Positions 8,850 to 17,597 of a stretch of DNA of 63,275 nucleotides are shown piece by piece. Where the stretch lies: contig JAKQEA010000029.1 in the NCBI GenBank assembly GCA_029558715.1, positions 1 to 63,275 of the forward strand. The letters are read 5' to 3'. A program made the translations under genes and the position numbers. A model generated the notes under the pieces. That model searched no databases, was not told the origin of the DNA, and was given only the letters and a program-made list of their open reading frames with translations. The stretch is from Bacteroidota bacterium (lineage in GTDB: Bacteria > Bacteroidota > Bacteroidia > Chitinophagales > Chitinophagaceae). Each line of letters starts with the position of its first letter. Position 1 is the first letter of the stretch.

Positions 8850-9356
8850 TTATTGATCGACTGAAATATCGTCTCTCTTGAAAGCAAAAATGATATTCTC
8901 CAACCCTACCGAATCGATTGGACTTTTTACAATCACGATTGAACTATCTGAAATAACATATAACTTATAATTTCCATTTACTAAGCTGTCTTTGGCTGTT
9001 GGTCGACTTCTAGCTAGTTCCGGGAATATCTCATTTATATCATATCTTGAATAGTATGTATTCATATCATTTCTCGAATAATAATCATACACTGTATCAA
9101 CCTGTGCTCTGGTAACGCAGACTCCAAAATCAGCACAAAAGGCTCCCCATGCATCAACCGCAGCCTGACAACCTGAGAGATTGGGGTCGCAATCTATTGT
9201 TACACAACAAGGCGGTTCGTATGACCTTGCTGGGCCACCTCCAGCAGGTATAATATTTACAACATGTTGTCCCGAATAAGGTGTGTCGGGAATACAAGAA
9301 ATAAGTACAAAGCAGGGCAAAATGCCTACTAAAAATAAGTTTTTAATCATTTTCAT
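8850..9356 (-). CDS. Cysteine-rich hypothetical lipoprotein
   Basis: A 168-residue protein with lipobox VLISC (Cys21). The mature part carries PPCCVTIDCDPNLSGC followed by FCADFGVC, six cysteines that could form disulfides in the periplasm. A YYSRND..YYSRYDIN tandem repeat lies around residues 92-106. No family recognised. It is first in the minus-strand set, divergent from the XRE regulator. A probable promoter lies upstream (minus strand TGTCTTTG at 9379-9386, one mismatch to TAnnTTTG, with TTG 17 bp upstream). Confidence 0.6.
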   Translation of the reverse strand: MKMIKNLFLVGILPCFVLISCIPDTPYSGQHVVNIIPAGGGPARSYEPPCCVTIDCDPNLSGCQAAVDAWGAFCADFGVCVTRAQVDTVYDYYSRNDMNTYYSRYDINEIFPELARSRPTAKDSLVNGNYKLYVISDSSIVIVKSPIDSVGLENIIFAFKRDDISVDQ

Positions 9357-9409
9357 AAATAAGTGTTTATTGGTTTAACAAAGACACAATTTAGTATAAA
9401 ATTCAATAA

Positions 9410-9427
9410 TTAGGCATGTATGCCTAA
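9410..9427. promoter_or_regulatory. Candidate operator of the XRE regulator
   Basis: TTAGGCAT-GT-ATGCCTAA is an 18-bp palindrome with 8-bp perfect arms. It lies between the divergent lipoprotein gene and the XRE gene, close to the -33 region of the former. This is the expected place for a self-regulating helix-turn-helix protein to bind. Confidence 0.5.
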
Positions 9428-9460
9428 GAAAAAAATTTCTACTCCCCCGACTTTGCAATT

Positions 9461-9691
9461 GTGAACAAATTGAGGGACAAGGAACTACTTTTAGCCTTTG
9501 GTACTCACTTAAGAATATTAAGAGAAAGGAAAAAACTGACTCTTGAGGCTTTTGCTTTAGAAGCTGACATAGAAATAAGCCAAGTATACAGAATTGAAAA
9601 AGGCAAAATTAATCCCACACTATCAACCCTGAATACCCTAGCTTCTGCCCTAGAACTTGACTTATCCACCCTCATGAACTTTTCAAAATGA
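9461..9691 (+). CDS. Small XRE-family helix-turn-helix regulator
   Basis: The 76-residue protein is essentially one Cro/C1-type HTH domain: LRILRERKKLTLEAFALEA...ISQVYRIEKGKINPTLSTL, then LASALELDLSTLM. It has no separate sensing domain. The start codon is GTG, preceded at 9 nt by CTTTGC, so the message may be leaderless. Divergent placement beside an operator-like palindrome suggests it controls the lipoprotein set and itself. Similar small XRE proteins are common in mobile or accessory regions of Bacteroidota. Confidence 0.85.
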   Translation: MNKLRDKELLLAFGTHLRILRERKKLTLEAFALEADIEISQVYRIEKGKINPTLSTLNTLASALELDLSTLMNFSK

Positions 9692-9822
9692 ATTTACGAA
9701 GATTTTCCTACTTGTGGTTAAACCCTGTCCTGATAAGCAGGTCTCATATCCGTTCACATTAATTAACGTAGACAGGCGAAGGTTTTGGAAAACAGCCACC
9801 GTCTCAAACAAAAATAAGAACC

Positions 9823-10500
9823 ATGAAAAAGATAATTTTCTCAGCAATGATCGTTGCAATGGCATTTACCGTTAATGCACAGGAAATTCCCGAAAGAAAA
9901 GGCGAACGGCCGATGATGCATCATAAACAAAGAGGACATCAAGACCGCAAAATGGCTTTTAAGCAATTGAATCTTACCGATGCACAAAAAGAACAATTCA
10001 AAACCCAGAATGAAGCATTCCGCAAGCAAATGGCTGAACTGAAAAAAAATGAAAACATCACTGTGAAAGAATGGAAAAGCAGGATGGAGAATCTTCGCAA
10101 AGATCATAAAGCCAAGATGGAAAACATTTTTACTGCTGAACAAAAAGCTAAGCTGGAAAAAATGAAGGCAGAGAAGAAAGCTATGCATGAAGTAGATGCA
10201 AAGGCGAGGTTAGAAAAAATGAAAATTCACCTGGGACTTACTGACGACCAGGCTGCAAAGCTTTCAAAAAACCGGACTGAAATGGCTGAAAAAATGAAAG
10301 CCATTCGTGAAAACAAATCTATTACAGAGGAGAAAAAAAGAGAGGAAATGAAAGAACTGGCAAAAAAACAGCAAGAGGCCATGAAATCTATCCTTACAGA
10401 AGAACAACTGAAGAAAATGAAAGAAGGAAGAAAACACAGACCGGGTCCGGGTAAGCGGCACGAAGGTCCGGCAGCAGCCGATAAAGAGACAATCATCTAA
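9823..10500 (+). CDS. Spy/CpxP-like periplasmic LTxxQ-repeat protein
   Basis: A 225-residue protein with a signal peptide (cleavage after VNAQ). The mature part is almost entirely helical and Lys/Glu/Met-rich, with three LTxxQ-type motifs (LTDAQKEQF, LTDDQAAKL, LTEEQLKKM). This pattern is seen in Spy/CpxP-type periplasmic chaperones and similar Bacteroidota proteins. A His-rich stretch (MMHHKQRGHQ) near the mature N-terminus could bind metal. No partner kinase is adjacent. A hairpin follows the gene. Confidence 0.7.
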   Translation: MKKIIFSAMIVAMAFTVNAQEIPERKGERPMMHHKQRGHQDRKMAFKQLNLTDAQKEQFKTQNEAFRKQMAELKKNENITVKEWKSRMENLRKDHKAKMENIFTAEQKAKLEKMKAEKKAMHEVDAKARLEKMKIHLGLTDDQAAKLSKNRTEMAEKMKAIRENKSITEEKKREEMKELAKKQQEAMKSILTEEQLKKMKEGRKHRPGPGKRHEGPAAADKETII

Positions 10501-10527
10501 GCGGAAGTGTTGTTTGAAACATATCAG

Positions 10528-10560
10528 GCCCTATCTTTCAGTAAGACAGGGCTTGAATTT
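10528..10560 (+). terminator. Terminator after the Spy-like gene
   Basis: GCCCT-a-TCTT and AAGA-c-AGGGC pair around a 5-nt loop (10528-10552), followed by a moderately T-rich TTGAATTTT. Confidence 0.55.
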
Positions 10561-10610
10561 TATAACTATCTTCGCCTTTCACTACTGTTGTAAAACAGCA
10601 AATACTACAC

Positions 10611-11564
10611 ATGAAAAAGAAAACCCCCAACAATTTCGGAAAATTTACAAAAAAGAAAAGTAATGCTGCTATAAAGGAACAGTTTAAGCAGGAAAAAAGA
10701 AAAGAAAAAAAGGAGCGGGAAGAATATTTTGATAAAAAGAAAGCAGAAGCAAGGATAAGGAACTATGGAGCTGTTAACCAGCAGACCGGGAATAAAGGGC
10801 AAGCCATCCCTCCCCCAACACATAGCAGGCCCGAAAGCTCAGACAGCATGCCGCTTAATAAGTATATCGCTCATGCTGGTGTTGCCGCAAGAAGAGAAGC
10901 TGCAGACCTCGTACGAAAGGGATTAGTGAAAGTAAATGATGAACTGGTAACGGAACCGGGCCATAAAGTTTCTGCAAAAGATGAAGTAAGAGTAAATGGC
11001 AAAAAAATATTTCTTGCAAAAAATCTCGTTTATATATTACTGAATAAACCGAAAGATTATATCACGACTACCGACGATCCGCAGGGAAGAAAAACAGTGT
11101 TAGATATAATTGGCCGGGCCACCAATGAAAGAGTGTACCCGGTTGGACGTCTCGACAGAAATACTTCAGGAGTTTTATTATTAACCAATGATGGTGAACT
11201 GGCGCAGAAATTGACTCATCCGAGTAATGAAGTAAAGAAAGTTTATCATGTCACACTTAATAAACCATTGGATAAAAAAGATTTTGAACAGATCCTGAAA
11301 GGCGTTACGTTAGAAGATGGCGCCGCCAATGTAGATGTATTGGCCTATGCAGATATGAAAGATAAAACACAAATTGGGGTAGAGATACACAGTGGTCGGA
11401 ACCGTATTGTGCGTCGTATTTTCGAGTCATTGGGTTATGATGTTAAAAACCTCGACAGGGTTATATTTGCCGGTTTGACGAAGAAGAATGTTGACAGGGG
11501 CAAATGGCGGTTTCTTACAGAGAAAGAAGTGAGGGATTTGAAACATTTTGGGAAAGGGAAATAG
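10611..11564 (+). CDS. RsuA/RluB-family rRNA pseudouridine synthase
   Basis: A 317-residue enzyme that isomerises uridine to pseudouridine in rRNA. Residues 1-80 are a Lys-rich, probably disordered RNA-binding extension. An S4 domain follows (LNKYIAHAGVAARREAADLV...), then the catalytic domain with GRLDRNTSGVLLLTNDG, where the Asp is the nucleophile. The architecture matches RluB/RsuA; the exact target cannot be read. Lys-rich extensions of this kind appear common in Bacteroidota members. A degenerate -7 element (TATCTTCG) lies near 10566. The next gene, 30 bp on, is a second pseudouridine synthase of another family. Confidence 0.9.
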   Translation: MKKKTPNNFGKFTKKKSNAAIKEQFKQEKRKEKKEREEYFDKKKAEARIRNYGAVNQQTGNKGQAIPPPTHSRPESSDSMPLNKYIAHAGVAARREAADLVRKGLVKVNDELVTEPGHKVSAKDEVRVNGKKIFLAKNLVYILLNKPKDYITTTDDPQGRKTVLDIIGRATNERVYPVGRLDRNTSGVLLLTNDGELAQKLTHPSNEVKKVYHVTLNKPLDKKDFEQILKGVTLEDGAANVDVLAYADMKDKTQIGVEIHSGRNRIVRRIFESLGYDVKNLDRVIFAGLTKKNVDRGKWRFLTEKEVRDLKHFGKGK

Positions 11565-11594
11565 CCCTTGATTGCATTGATTTAACTGATTGTA

Positions 11595-12317
11595 ATGAAG
11601 ATCACCGATTTGATCATCGCCGAAACAGAAAATTGGGTGGCTGTCAATAAACCCTCTGGACTGTTATCTATCCCTGACCGGGAAGGGAAAGAAACTTCAT
11701 TGAAAACACTATTGAAAGAAAAATATGGCGAAATCTTTACTGTTCACCGTATCGATAAAGACACCAGTGGCCTGATCATTTTTGCAAAAAATGAAGCAGC
11801 ACATAAACATTTGTCAAAACAATTTGAAGACCGGCAAACAAAAAAAATTTACCTCGGCCTCGTTACCGGCTCTCCATCAGTCAAAACCGGCAGAATAGAT
11901 TCTCCCATTGCTGAACATCCTGCACAAAACGGGACCATGATCATTCACCGGAAAGGAAAAGAAGCATTGACAGATTATGAAGTACTGGAAGATTTTAGTA
12001 TTTATTCCCTGGTCCGGTTTCAGATTCATACCGGCCGTACCCACCAGATTAGAATTCATATGAAAGATATCGGCCACCCGATAGTTTGTGATGTATTGTA
12101 TGGTGACGGGAAACCAATCCTCATCTCTGCTTTGAAAAAAAAATATAATCTCTCCAGGAACGAGCTGGAAGAGAGGCCTATTCTGGGACGGCTGGCACTG
12201 CATGCTTTTCAATTAGCATTTAAAGATATAGATGGAAAAAGCATAGAACTGGAAGCACCCCTTCATAAAGATATGAGAGCTACAATGCAGCAGTTAACCA
12301 AGATAAAAAAGAAATAA
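11595..12317 (+). CDS. RluA-family pseudouridine synthase
   Basis: A 240-residue protein of the RluA/RluD family. The catalytic motif HRIDKDTSGLIIFAKN (Asp nucleophile) lies at about residues 51-66 and the RNA-binding motif FQIHTGRTHQIRIHM at about 143-157. It lacks an N-terminal S4 domain, as do RluA, RluC-short and TruC members, so the RNA target (23S rRNA or tRNA) is uncertain. It lies 30 bp downstream of the RluB-like gene and is likely cotranscribed. It ends 2 bp from the convergent metZ stop. Confidence 0.9.
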   Translation: MKITDLIIAETENWVAVNKPSGLLSIPDREGKETSLKTLLKEKYGEIFTVHRIDKDTSGLIIFAKNEAAHKHLSKQFEDRQTKKIYLGLVTGSPSVKTGRIDSPIAEHPAQNGTMIIHRKGKEALTDYEVLEDFSIYSLVRFQIHTGRTHQIRIHMKDIGHPIVCDVLYGDGKPILISALKKKYNLSRNELEERPILGRLALHAFQLAFKDIDGKSIELEAPLHKDMRATMQQLTKIKKK

Positions 12318-12319
12318 TA

Positions 12320-13495
12320 TCAGCATTTTAGCAACGCCTGCTTAATATCATCCAGAATATCTTCCACATTTTCCAATCCTACAGATATTCGTATCAATCC
12401 AGGTGTAATACCTACTGCATGTCTTTCTTCTTCCGTTAATTTTGAATGTGTGGTAGATGCCGGGTGAGAGGCAATCGTACGACTATCCCCCAGGTTATTG
12501 GTCATAGAGATCATCTGTAATGCATTGAGAAATTTTCTGCCGCTTTCTATACCACCTTTCAATTCAAAAGTAACAATGCCGCCGCCATTAGTCATTTGCT
12601 TTTTTGCAATGGCATACTGCGGATGTGATGGCAGAAATGGATATTTCACCCAACTGATCTTCGCCTGATCCTGGAGTTGTTGAGCAATATGCATAGCCGA
12701 AAGAGCATGTCTTTCCATCCTGATAAATAATGTTTCTATGCTTTTGGTAAGTACCCATGCATTAAATGGACTCATGGAAGGTCCCGTATTCCTGATAAAA
12801 AGATATAGCTGTTTTATCAGGTCCTTTTTACCAACCACCACTCCGCCCAAAACCCTGCCCTGACCGTCAATGAATTTAGTAGCAGAATGCAAGACAAGGT
12901 CGGCTCCATACTTCATAGGTTGTTGCACGGCAGGTGTGGCAAAGCAATTGTCAACTACAAATAAAATATTATGTTGCCTGCATAGATTTGAAACAAATTC
13001 TATATCGATAATATCCAACCCCGGGTTGCTTGGTGTTTCCAGGTATAACAGCTTCGTGTTGGGTTTGACAAGAGCAGCAATTACTTCAGGTTTATTCATA
13101 TCGAAATAAGAATATTCAATTCCCCATTTCGGCAAATACTTTGTAAGAATGGTATGTGTGGAGCCAAATACAGCAGAAGCAGAGATAATATGATCCCCTT
13201 TGCTGAGAAATGTCATGAAAGTTGAAAATATGGCTGCCATACCTGTTCCTGTGGCCACTCCATCTTCTGCACCTTCTAATGCAGTGATCTTATTGATAAA
13301 TTCATCAACAGTAGGATTGGAAAATCTCGAATAAATATTTACATCTAATGAATCATCTGCAAAAGCTTCAGCCATATCCTCAGCTGAATCATAAGTAAAG
13401 CTGCTGGTTAGAAACAATGGAGTGGAATGTTCTTTCTGTTCTGTTTTTGCCGTTTGGATACGGATTGCTTTTGTTTCGGGTCGTTGCTTTGCCAT
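12320..13495 (-). CDS. metZ: O-succinylhomoserine sulfhydrylase (Cys/Met PLP enzyme)
   Basis: A 391-residue PLP enzyme of the Cys/Met metabolism family. The PLP lysine lies in HSATKFIDGQGRVLGG, whose DGQGR wording is typical of MetZ. SRFSNPTVDEF near the N-terminus and the YLETPSNP cofactor segment are present. It makes homocysteine from O-succinyl- or O-acetylhomoserine and sulfide. Methionine gamma-lyase is the main alternative, but the sulfur-assimilation context favours synthesis. Start at 13495 is chosen over a longer frame because a clean promoter element lies just upstream. Confidence 0.85.
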   Translation of the reverse strand: MAKQRPETKAIRIQTAKTEQKEHSTPLFLTSSFTYDSAEDMAEAFADDSLDVNIYSRFSNPTVDEFINKITALEGAEDGVATGTGMAAIFSTFMTFLSKGDHIISASAVFGSTHTILTKYLPKWGIEYSYFDMNKPEVIAALVKPNTKLLYLETPSNPGLDIIDIEFVSNLCRQHNILFVVDNCFATPAVQQPMKYGADLVLHSATKFIDGQGRVLGGVVVGKKDLIKQLYLFIRNTGPSMSPFNAWVLTKSIETLFIRMERHALSAMHIAQQLQDQAKISWVKYPFLPSHPQYAIAKKQMTNGGGIVTFELKGGIESGRKFLNALQMISMTNNLGDSRTIASHPASTTHSKLTEEERHAVGITPGLIRISVGLENVEDILDDIKQALLKC

Positions 13496-13509
13496 GTTTG
13501 ATATTATCT

Positions 13510-13517
13510 CAAATTTA
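13510..13517 (-). promoter_or_regulatory. -7 element of metZ
   Basis: On the minus strand TAAATTTG is a perfect TAnnTTTG, 14 nt from the metZ ATG, with TTG about 18 bp further upstream (13536-13538). It suggests metZ can be transcribed apart from the rest of the sulfur cluster. Confidence 0.6.
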
Positions 13518-13569
13518 TATAGGAGGTCAAAGATACAATCAGTAGTGGAAGACAATATAAACTCTACAC

Positions 13570-14604
13570 TCAGATAATAAGTTTCAGTAGGATTCTAACA
13601 CTCCAGACTATCACCATCAGTCCCACACATACCAGCATAGTACGCAGGGGTAATTTCCCGGCCAGCTTTGCTGCCACCGGAGCGGCTATAGCTCCACCTA
13701 TCATTAATCCGGCAATTACCTGCCAGTGTGTGATACCAATAAAAACAAAGAATGACATGGCACTTGATAAGGTGACAAAAAATTCACTTAAACTCACACT
13801 TCCGATCACATACTGCGGGCTTCTGCCCTTCGCAATTAATGTGCTTGTGACCAACGGTCCCCAGCCGCCTCCGCCAAAACTGTCTAAAAAGCCACCGGCA
13901 CCAGCCAGCCAACCGGCTTTTTTCACTTTTTTCGTTTTTTTATTTCGCTTGAATGCCTGGTATAATATTCGTATTCCAAGTATCATGCAATAGGCTGCTA
14001 AAAATGGCTTAATGAAATTTCCATACTTTTCACCAGCCCACACCAGTGCCCCTGCTCCTGCAATAGCCCCCAGCACACCCGGTATTACCAATACTTTGAA
14101 AAGTTTTTTATTTACATTGCCAAATTTATAGTGGCTATAACCACTTGCAGCGCTGCTGAATATTTCAGCAGTATGCACACTGCCGCTGATTGCTGCCGGG
14201 CTCACACCCATACTCATCAACAGGCTTGTACTTGTTACACCGTACCCCATACCCACGGCGCCATCAACTAATTGAGCCAAGAAACCAGCCAGCATAAAAA
14301 GATAAAACGAAGTATCAATGCCTGAAACAGCTGATTGAACAAGTGTAGCAAGAGGAGCATAACCAACATACCGTATTACAAAAAAACCAACGATCATCAA
14401 TGCAAAAGTGACTAGTAAAATGGTGGCTACCCTTTTCCATTTTTTTTCATTTCGGATATTACCATGTACTTCTTCCGGCTGTAAAATTGATTCTTCAACA
14501 GTTTCCCTGCTAATGTCTGCCTGTTCCGGTACTCCTAACTTCTCCAGTGGCAATGCCTTATTTAGTGATACAGTCTCCTTTATTTTATTTCCCGTATAGA
14601 TCAT
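13570..14604 (-). CDS. TSUP-family (TauE/SafE) permease
   Basis: A 344-residue membrane protein with a soluble N-terminus of about 60 residues and then eight or so hydrophobic segments. The duplicated TSUP motifs are visible: DGAVGMGYGVTSTSLL in the first half and FLDSFGGGGWGPLVTSTLI in the second. TSUP proteins move sulfite, sulfate or organosulfur anions. It lies 9 bp downstream of cysN, so either sulfate uptake or sulfite efflux would make sense; the sequence does not decide. Likely in the cysD-cysN transcript. Confidence 0.88.
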   Translation of the reverse strand: MIYTGNKIKETVSLNKALPLEKLGVPEQADISRETVEESILQPEEVHGNIRNEKKWKRVATILLVTFALMIVGFFVIRYVGYAPLATLVQSAVSGIDTSFYLFMLAGFLAQLVDGAVGMGYGVTSTSLLMSMGVSPAAISGSVHTAEIFSSAASGYSHYKFGNVNKKLFKVLVIPGVLGAIAGAGALVWAGEKYGNFIKPFLAAYCMILGIRILYQAFKRNKKTKKVKKAGWLAGAGGFLDSFGGGGWGPLVTSTLIAKGRSPQYVIGSVSLSEFFVTLSSAMSFFVFIGITHWQVIAGLMIGGAIAAPVAAKLAGKLPLRTMLVCVGLMVIVWSVRILLKLII

Positions 14605-14613
14605 AAATTCCTT

Positions 14614-15855
14614 TTACTGAAACAACACAGCGGCAACAGTATTATTACTTGTTTCATCAATCAGAACAGCACTGCCATTGGCATTAAGTTTTGGATATGA
14701 ATCATACACTAAAGGAGAAGCTGTTTTAATGATAACTTTCACTACTTCATTCAACTTCACACCCCCTTCTGCTGATTGTTTCTGCAAAGAGTTTACATCC
14801 AGTTTGTACTCAATTTTTTTTATACTGCTTTTTACCAGCCTGCTATTATGCTGCAGTAAATACTTATTACCGGGCTGCAACGGTTTCTCATCCATCCAGC
14901 AAAGCAAAACTTCCAGTTCATTATTTATCAGCGGCAGATTATCAGATTTTACGATAGTATCTCCCCGGCTGATATCTATATCATCAGCCAAATGGATAAT
15001 GGCTGGCTGCGGAGCAAATACTTCATCGACTTCTAATCCCCCCGTCTCAAGCTTTGAAATAGTTGAATTAATCTGTTGAGGCAAAACTGTTACCTTATCC
15101 CCTTTCCTGTAAATTCCACTTATAATTTTTCCGGCATACCCCCTGTAATCATGTAATTGTTCGGTTTGAGGACGAATGACTAATTGAACCTGGAACCTGC
15201 TATCAGTAAGATTAACATCGCTTCTAACAGAAACCTTCTCCAGGAACTCCAGCAAAGGCTCACCCTCATACCAGCCCATGAGGTCAGATTTTTCAACAAT
15301 ATTATCTCCGTTCAGGGCACTTATTGGTATATAGCTGACATTTTTCAGCTCCAGTTGTTTAGCCACTTTACTATACTCAATCAGGATATTGTTATATACA
15401 TCCTGCGAATAGTCCACCAGGTCCATTTTATTTATCGCCACCACAACATGTGGGATTCGTAACAAGGAGGCGATGATTGAATGACGACGGGTTTGTTCTA
15501 CCACACCTTGTCTTGCATCAATCAGGATAATGATAAGATTCGCATGAGACGCCCCTGTGATCATATTTCTTGTATACTGAACATGGCCCGGTGCATCCGC
15601 TATAATGAACTTTCTCTTTGGTGTAGTGAAATACCTGTAAGCCACATCGATAGTAATACCCTGTTCTCTTTCAGCACGGAGTCCATCAGTTAGTAAAGCC
15701 AGGTCAACAGAACCATCTGTTCTGTTCTTTGTTGATTTTTCCAACGCCTCGAGTTGATCTATCAGTATATTCTTACTGTCATATAGTAACCGGCCGATCA
15801 GGGTACTTTTTCCATCATCCACACTACCGGCTGTAATAAATCTCAATAAATCCAT
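14614..15855 (-). CDS. cysN: Sulfate adenylyltransferase, GTPase subunit
   Basis: A 413-residue EF-Tu-like GTPase that drives APS formation from ATP and sulfate with CysD. G-motifs are complete: GSVDDGKST (P-loop), DAPGHVQYTRNM (G3) and NKMDLVD (G4). It stops after the beta-barrel domains, so there is no fused APS kinase (CysC) domain. This agrees with the neighbouring APS-type reductase, which needs no PAPS. It lies 33 bp downstream of cysD. Confidence 0.95.
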   Translation of the reverse strand: MDLLRFITAGSVDDGKSTLIGRLLYDSKNILIDQLEALEKSTKNRTDGSVDLALLTDGLRAEREQGITIDVAYRYFTTPKRKFIIADAPGHVQYTRNMITGASHANLIIILIDARQGVVEQTRRHSIIASLLRIPHVVVAINKMDLVDYSQDVYNNILIEYSKVAKQLELKNVSYIPISALNGDNIVEKSDLMGWYEGEPLLEFLEKVSVRSDVNLTDSRFQVQLVIRPQTEQLHDYRGYAGKIISGIYRKGDKVTVLPQQINSTISKLETGGLEVDEVFAPQPAIIHLADDIDISRGDTIVKSDNLPLINNELEVLLCWMDEKPLQPGNKYLLQHNSRLVKSSIKKIEYKLDVNSLQKQSAEGGVKLNEVVKVIIKTASPLVYDSYPKLNANGSAVLIDETSNNTVAAVLFQ

Positions 15856-15888
15856 ATCTTACTTTTTTGAATCATTTTGAAAACGTAG

Positions 15889-16797
15889 TTAGAAATAGCC
15901 ATTTTTTTTCCTGTCTTCCATGGCCGCTTCAGTCACTTTATCATCAATTCTTGTCTCCCCCCTTTCACTGATCCTTGTTGAAATAATTTCATTGATCACT
16001 TCATCGAGTGTAGCAGCATTTGACTCAACGGCAGCTGTACAGGTCATATCGCCAACTGTTCTGTAACGAACACTTTTCTTTAATATAACATCATCTTCGG
16101 CCGGTTGAACATGTTGACTAAGTGCCACCAGTTGACCTTCATGTTCAATTACATCCCTTTCATGGGCAAAATAAATGGATGGCAGGTCAATCTTTTCATT
16201 GCGGATATAGTTCCAGATATCGAGCTCGGTCCAGTTACTGATCGGGAAAACTCTTACATTCTCCCCTTTGTGAATTCTTCCATTATAAATACTCCATAAC
16301 TCCGGTCGTTGCAACTTAGGATCCCATTGACCAAACTCGTCTCTTACAGAAAAGATTCTTTCCTTGGCCCTTGCCTTTTCCTCATCTCTCCTTGCTCCTC
16401 CTATACAGCAATCAAATTTGAATTCCTCAATGGTATCTAATAATGTATAGGTCTGCAGCCAGTTGCGGCTTGGAAACTTCCCTTTTGGTTCTGTAAGCTT
16501 TCTCTCAAGAATTGTGTCTTCTACTTTTCTTACAACCAGTTCAGCCCTCACTTCCTTTGCCAGCCAATCACGGAATTGTAATGCTTCCGGGAAATTATGC
16601 CCGGTGTCAATATGTACTAACGGAAAAGGAATTGCTCCAGGAGAAAAAGCTTTTCTTGCAAGGTGAACCAGCGTAATGGAGTCCTTTCCTCCACTGAAAA
16701 GTAATGCCGGACGTTCAAACTGGGCTGCTACTTCTCGAAAAATATGAATGCTTTCTGTTTCCAGCTGCTCCAGGTAATTCAACTGATATGAACTCAT
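15889..16797 (-). CDS. cysD: Sulfate adenylyltransferase, small catalytic subunit
   Basis: A 302-residue PP-loop ATP pyrophosphatase; LLFSGGKDSITLVHLARKA near residue 32 carries the SGGKDS loop. It adenylylates sulfate to APS in complex with CysN. GGARRDEEKARAKERIFS and the FPISNWTELDIW region are characteristic of CysD. A CTAC-N8-TAGACT element lies 18 bp upstream of the ATG, the same motif found before cysH and prx, pointing to shared control. Confidence 0.95.
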   Translation of the reverse strand: MSSYQLNYLEQLETESIHIFREVAAQFERPALLFSGGKDSITLVHLARKAFSPGAIPFPLVHIDTGHNFPEALQFRDWLAKEVRAELVVRKVEDTILERKLTEPKGKFPSRNWLQTYTLLDTIEEFKFDCCIGGARRDEEKARAKERIFSVRDEFGQWDPKLQRPELWSIYNGRIHKGENVRVFPISNWTELDIWNYIRNEKIDLPSIYFAHERDVIEHEGQLVALSQHVQPAEDDVILKKSVRYRTVGDMTCTAAVESNAATLDEVINEIISTRISERGETRIDDKVTEAAMEDRKKNGYF

Positions 16798-16814
16798 AGT
16801 ATATTTTTATTTGT

Positions 16815-16832
16815 CTACTTATCTCATAGACT
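16815..16832 (-). promoter_or_regulatory. Sulfur-regulon element upstream of cysD (CTAC-N8-TAGACT)
   Basis: CTAC at 16815-16818, eight bases, TAGACT at 16827-16832 (read on the + strand). The extended form GTCTAC...TAGAC is a near-palindrome. The same spaced motif, in the same orientation, precedes cysH and the peroxiredoxin gene. Confidence 0.6.
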
Positions 16833-16848
16833 TTTATTACAAAAAAAT

Positions 16849-17553
16849 TTACTGCCTTACCGGTAAATGCAATCCACATTCCTTCTGAGAAGATTCCCAC
16901 CACCACCTGCCGGCTCTTGCATCCTCACCAGCTTCAATAGCTCTTGTGCAGGGAGCACAACCAATACTAAAAAATCCTTTATCATGCAATTGGTTACAGG
17001 GTAAATTATACCGACTTATATAATCCATCACATCACGATATGTCCAATTTATTAAAGGATTAAGCTTATAGAGTTGCCTGCTCTCATCCCATTCCATAAG
17101 AGGCATATTGCTGCGATTCGCAGATTGTTCATTCCTCAACCCGGTCACCCACACTTTGGCGCCTCTCAATGCACGGTTAAGCGGCTTTACTTTCCTGATA
17201 TGACAACACTCTTTTCTATTATCAACCGATTCATAAAAACTATTAATTCCTTTTGTCAGAACGAATTCCTCAACATCACTTGCTTCAGGAAAATAAACTT
17301 GTATTTCCTGCTTATACCTGGCAATAGTTTTATCCAGTAATTCGTACGTCTCATTAAATAGTCGTCCCGTATCTATAGTGAAAACTGTGATTGGAATCTG
17401 GTTCTTAAAAATCACATCCGTCAGGACCTGATCTTCCTGGCCCAGCGAGGAGGAGAAAACAACCTTACCGGGAAAAGATGCTGAGACAGACCTGAGTATA
17501 TCCTCCAAAGAAGATTGCTCAAGTTTGCTTATATATTCCCTTGTCAGTTCCAT
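16849..17553 (-). CDS. cysH: Iron-sulfur adenylylsulfate (APS) reductase
   Basis: A 234-residue assimilatory reductase that reduces APS to sulfite using thioredoxin or glutaredoxin. The PP-loop-like SSSLGQEDQVLTDV region is present. The 4Fe-4S cysteines characteristic of the APS (not PAPS) type are present as ECCHIRKVKPL and GCAPCTR, together with the C-terminal active-site ECGLH. No APS kinase is encoded here, consistent with this type. Sulfite reductase is not in the window. Confidence 0.93.
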   Translation of the reverse strand: MELTREYISKLEQSSLEDILRSVSASFPGKVVFSSSLGQEDQVLTDVIFKNQIPITVFTIDTGRLFNETYELLDKTIARYKQEIQVYFPEASDVEEFVLTKGINSFYESVDNRKECCHIRKVKPLNRALRGAKVWVTGLRNEQSANRSNMPLMEWDESRQLYKLNPLINWTYRDVMDYISRYNLPCNQLHDKGFFSIGCAPCTRAIEAGEDARAGRWWWESSQKECGLHLPVRQ

Positions 17554-17564
17554 TTACTTATATC

Positions 17565-17582
17565 CTACTTACATTATAGACT
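17565..17582 (-). promoter_or_regulatory. Sulfur-regulon element upstream of cysH (CTAC-N8-TAGACT)
   Basis: CTAC at 17565-17568 and TAGACT at 17577-17582, 12 bp upstream of the cysH ATG. CTACTTA and ATAGACT are shared with the cysD site at the same spacing. Its closeness to the start codon fits repression. Confidence 0.6.
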
Positions 17583-17597
17583 ATATAGTTAAAAAAA

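Noticed and set aside
9692-9822. Region before the Spy-like gene considered as a riboswitch
   Set aside because: Only short, unconvincing pairings (CCTG/CAGG, CCTGTC/GACAGG) and no match to an aptamer pattern I know.
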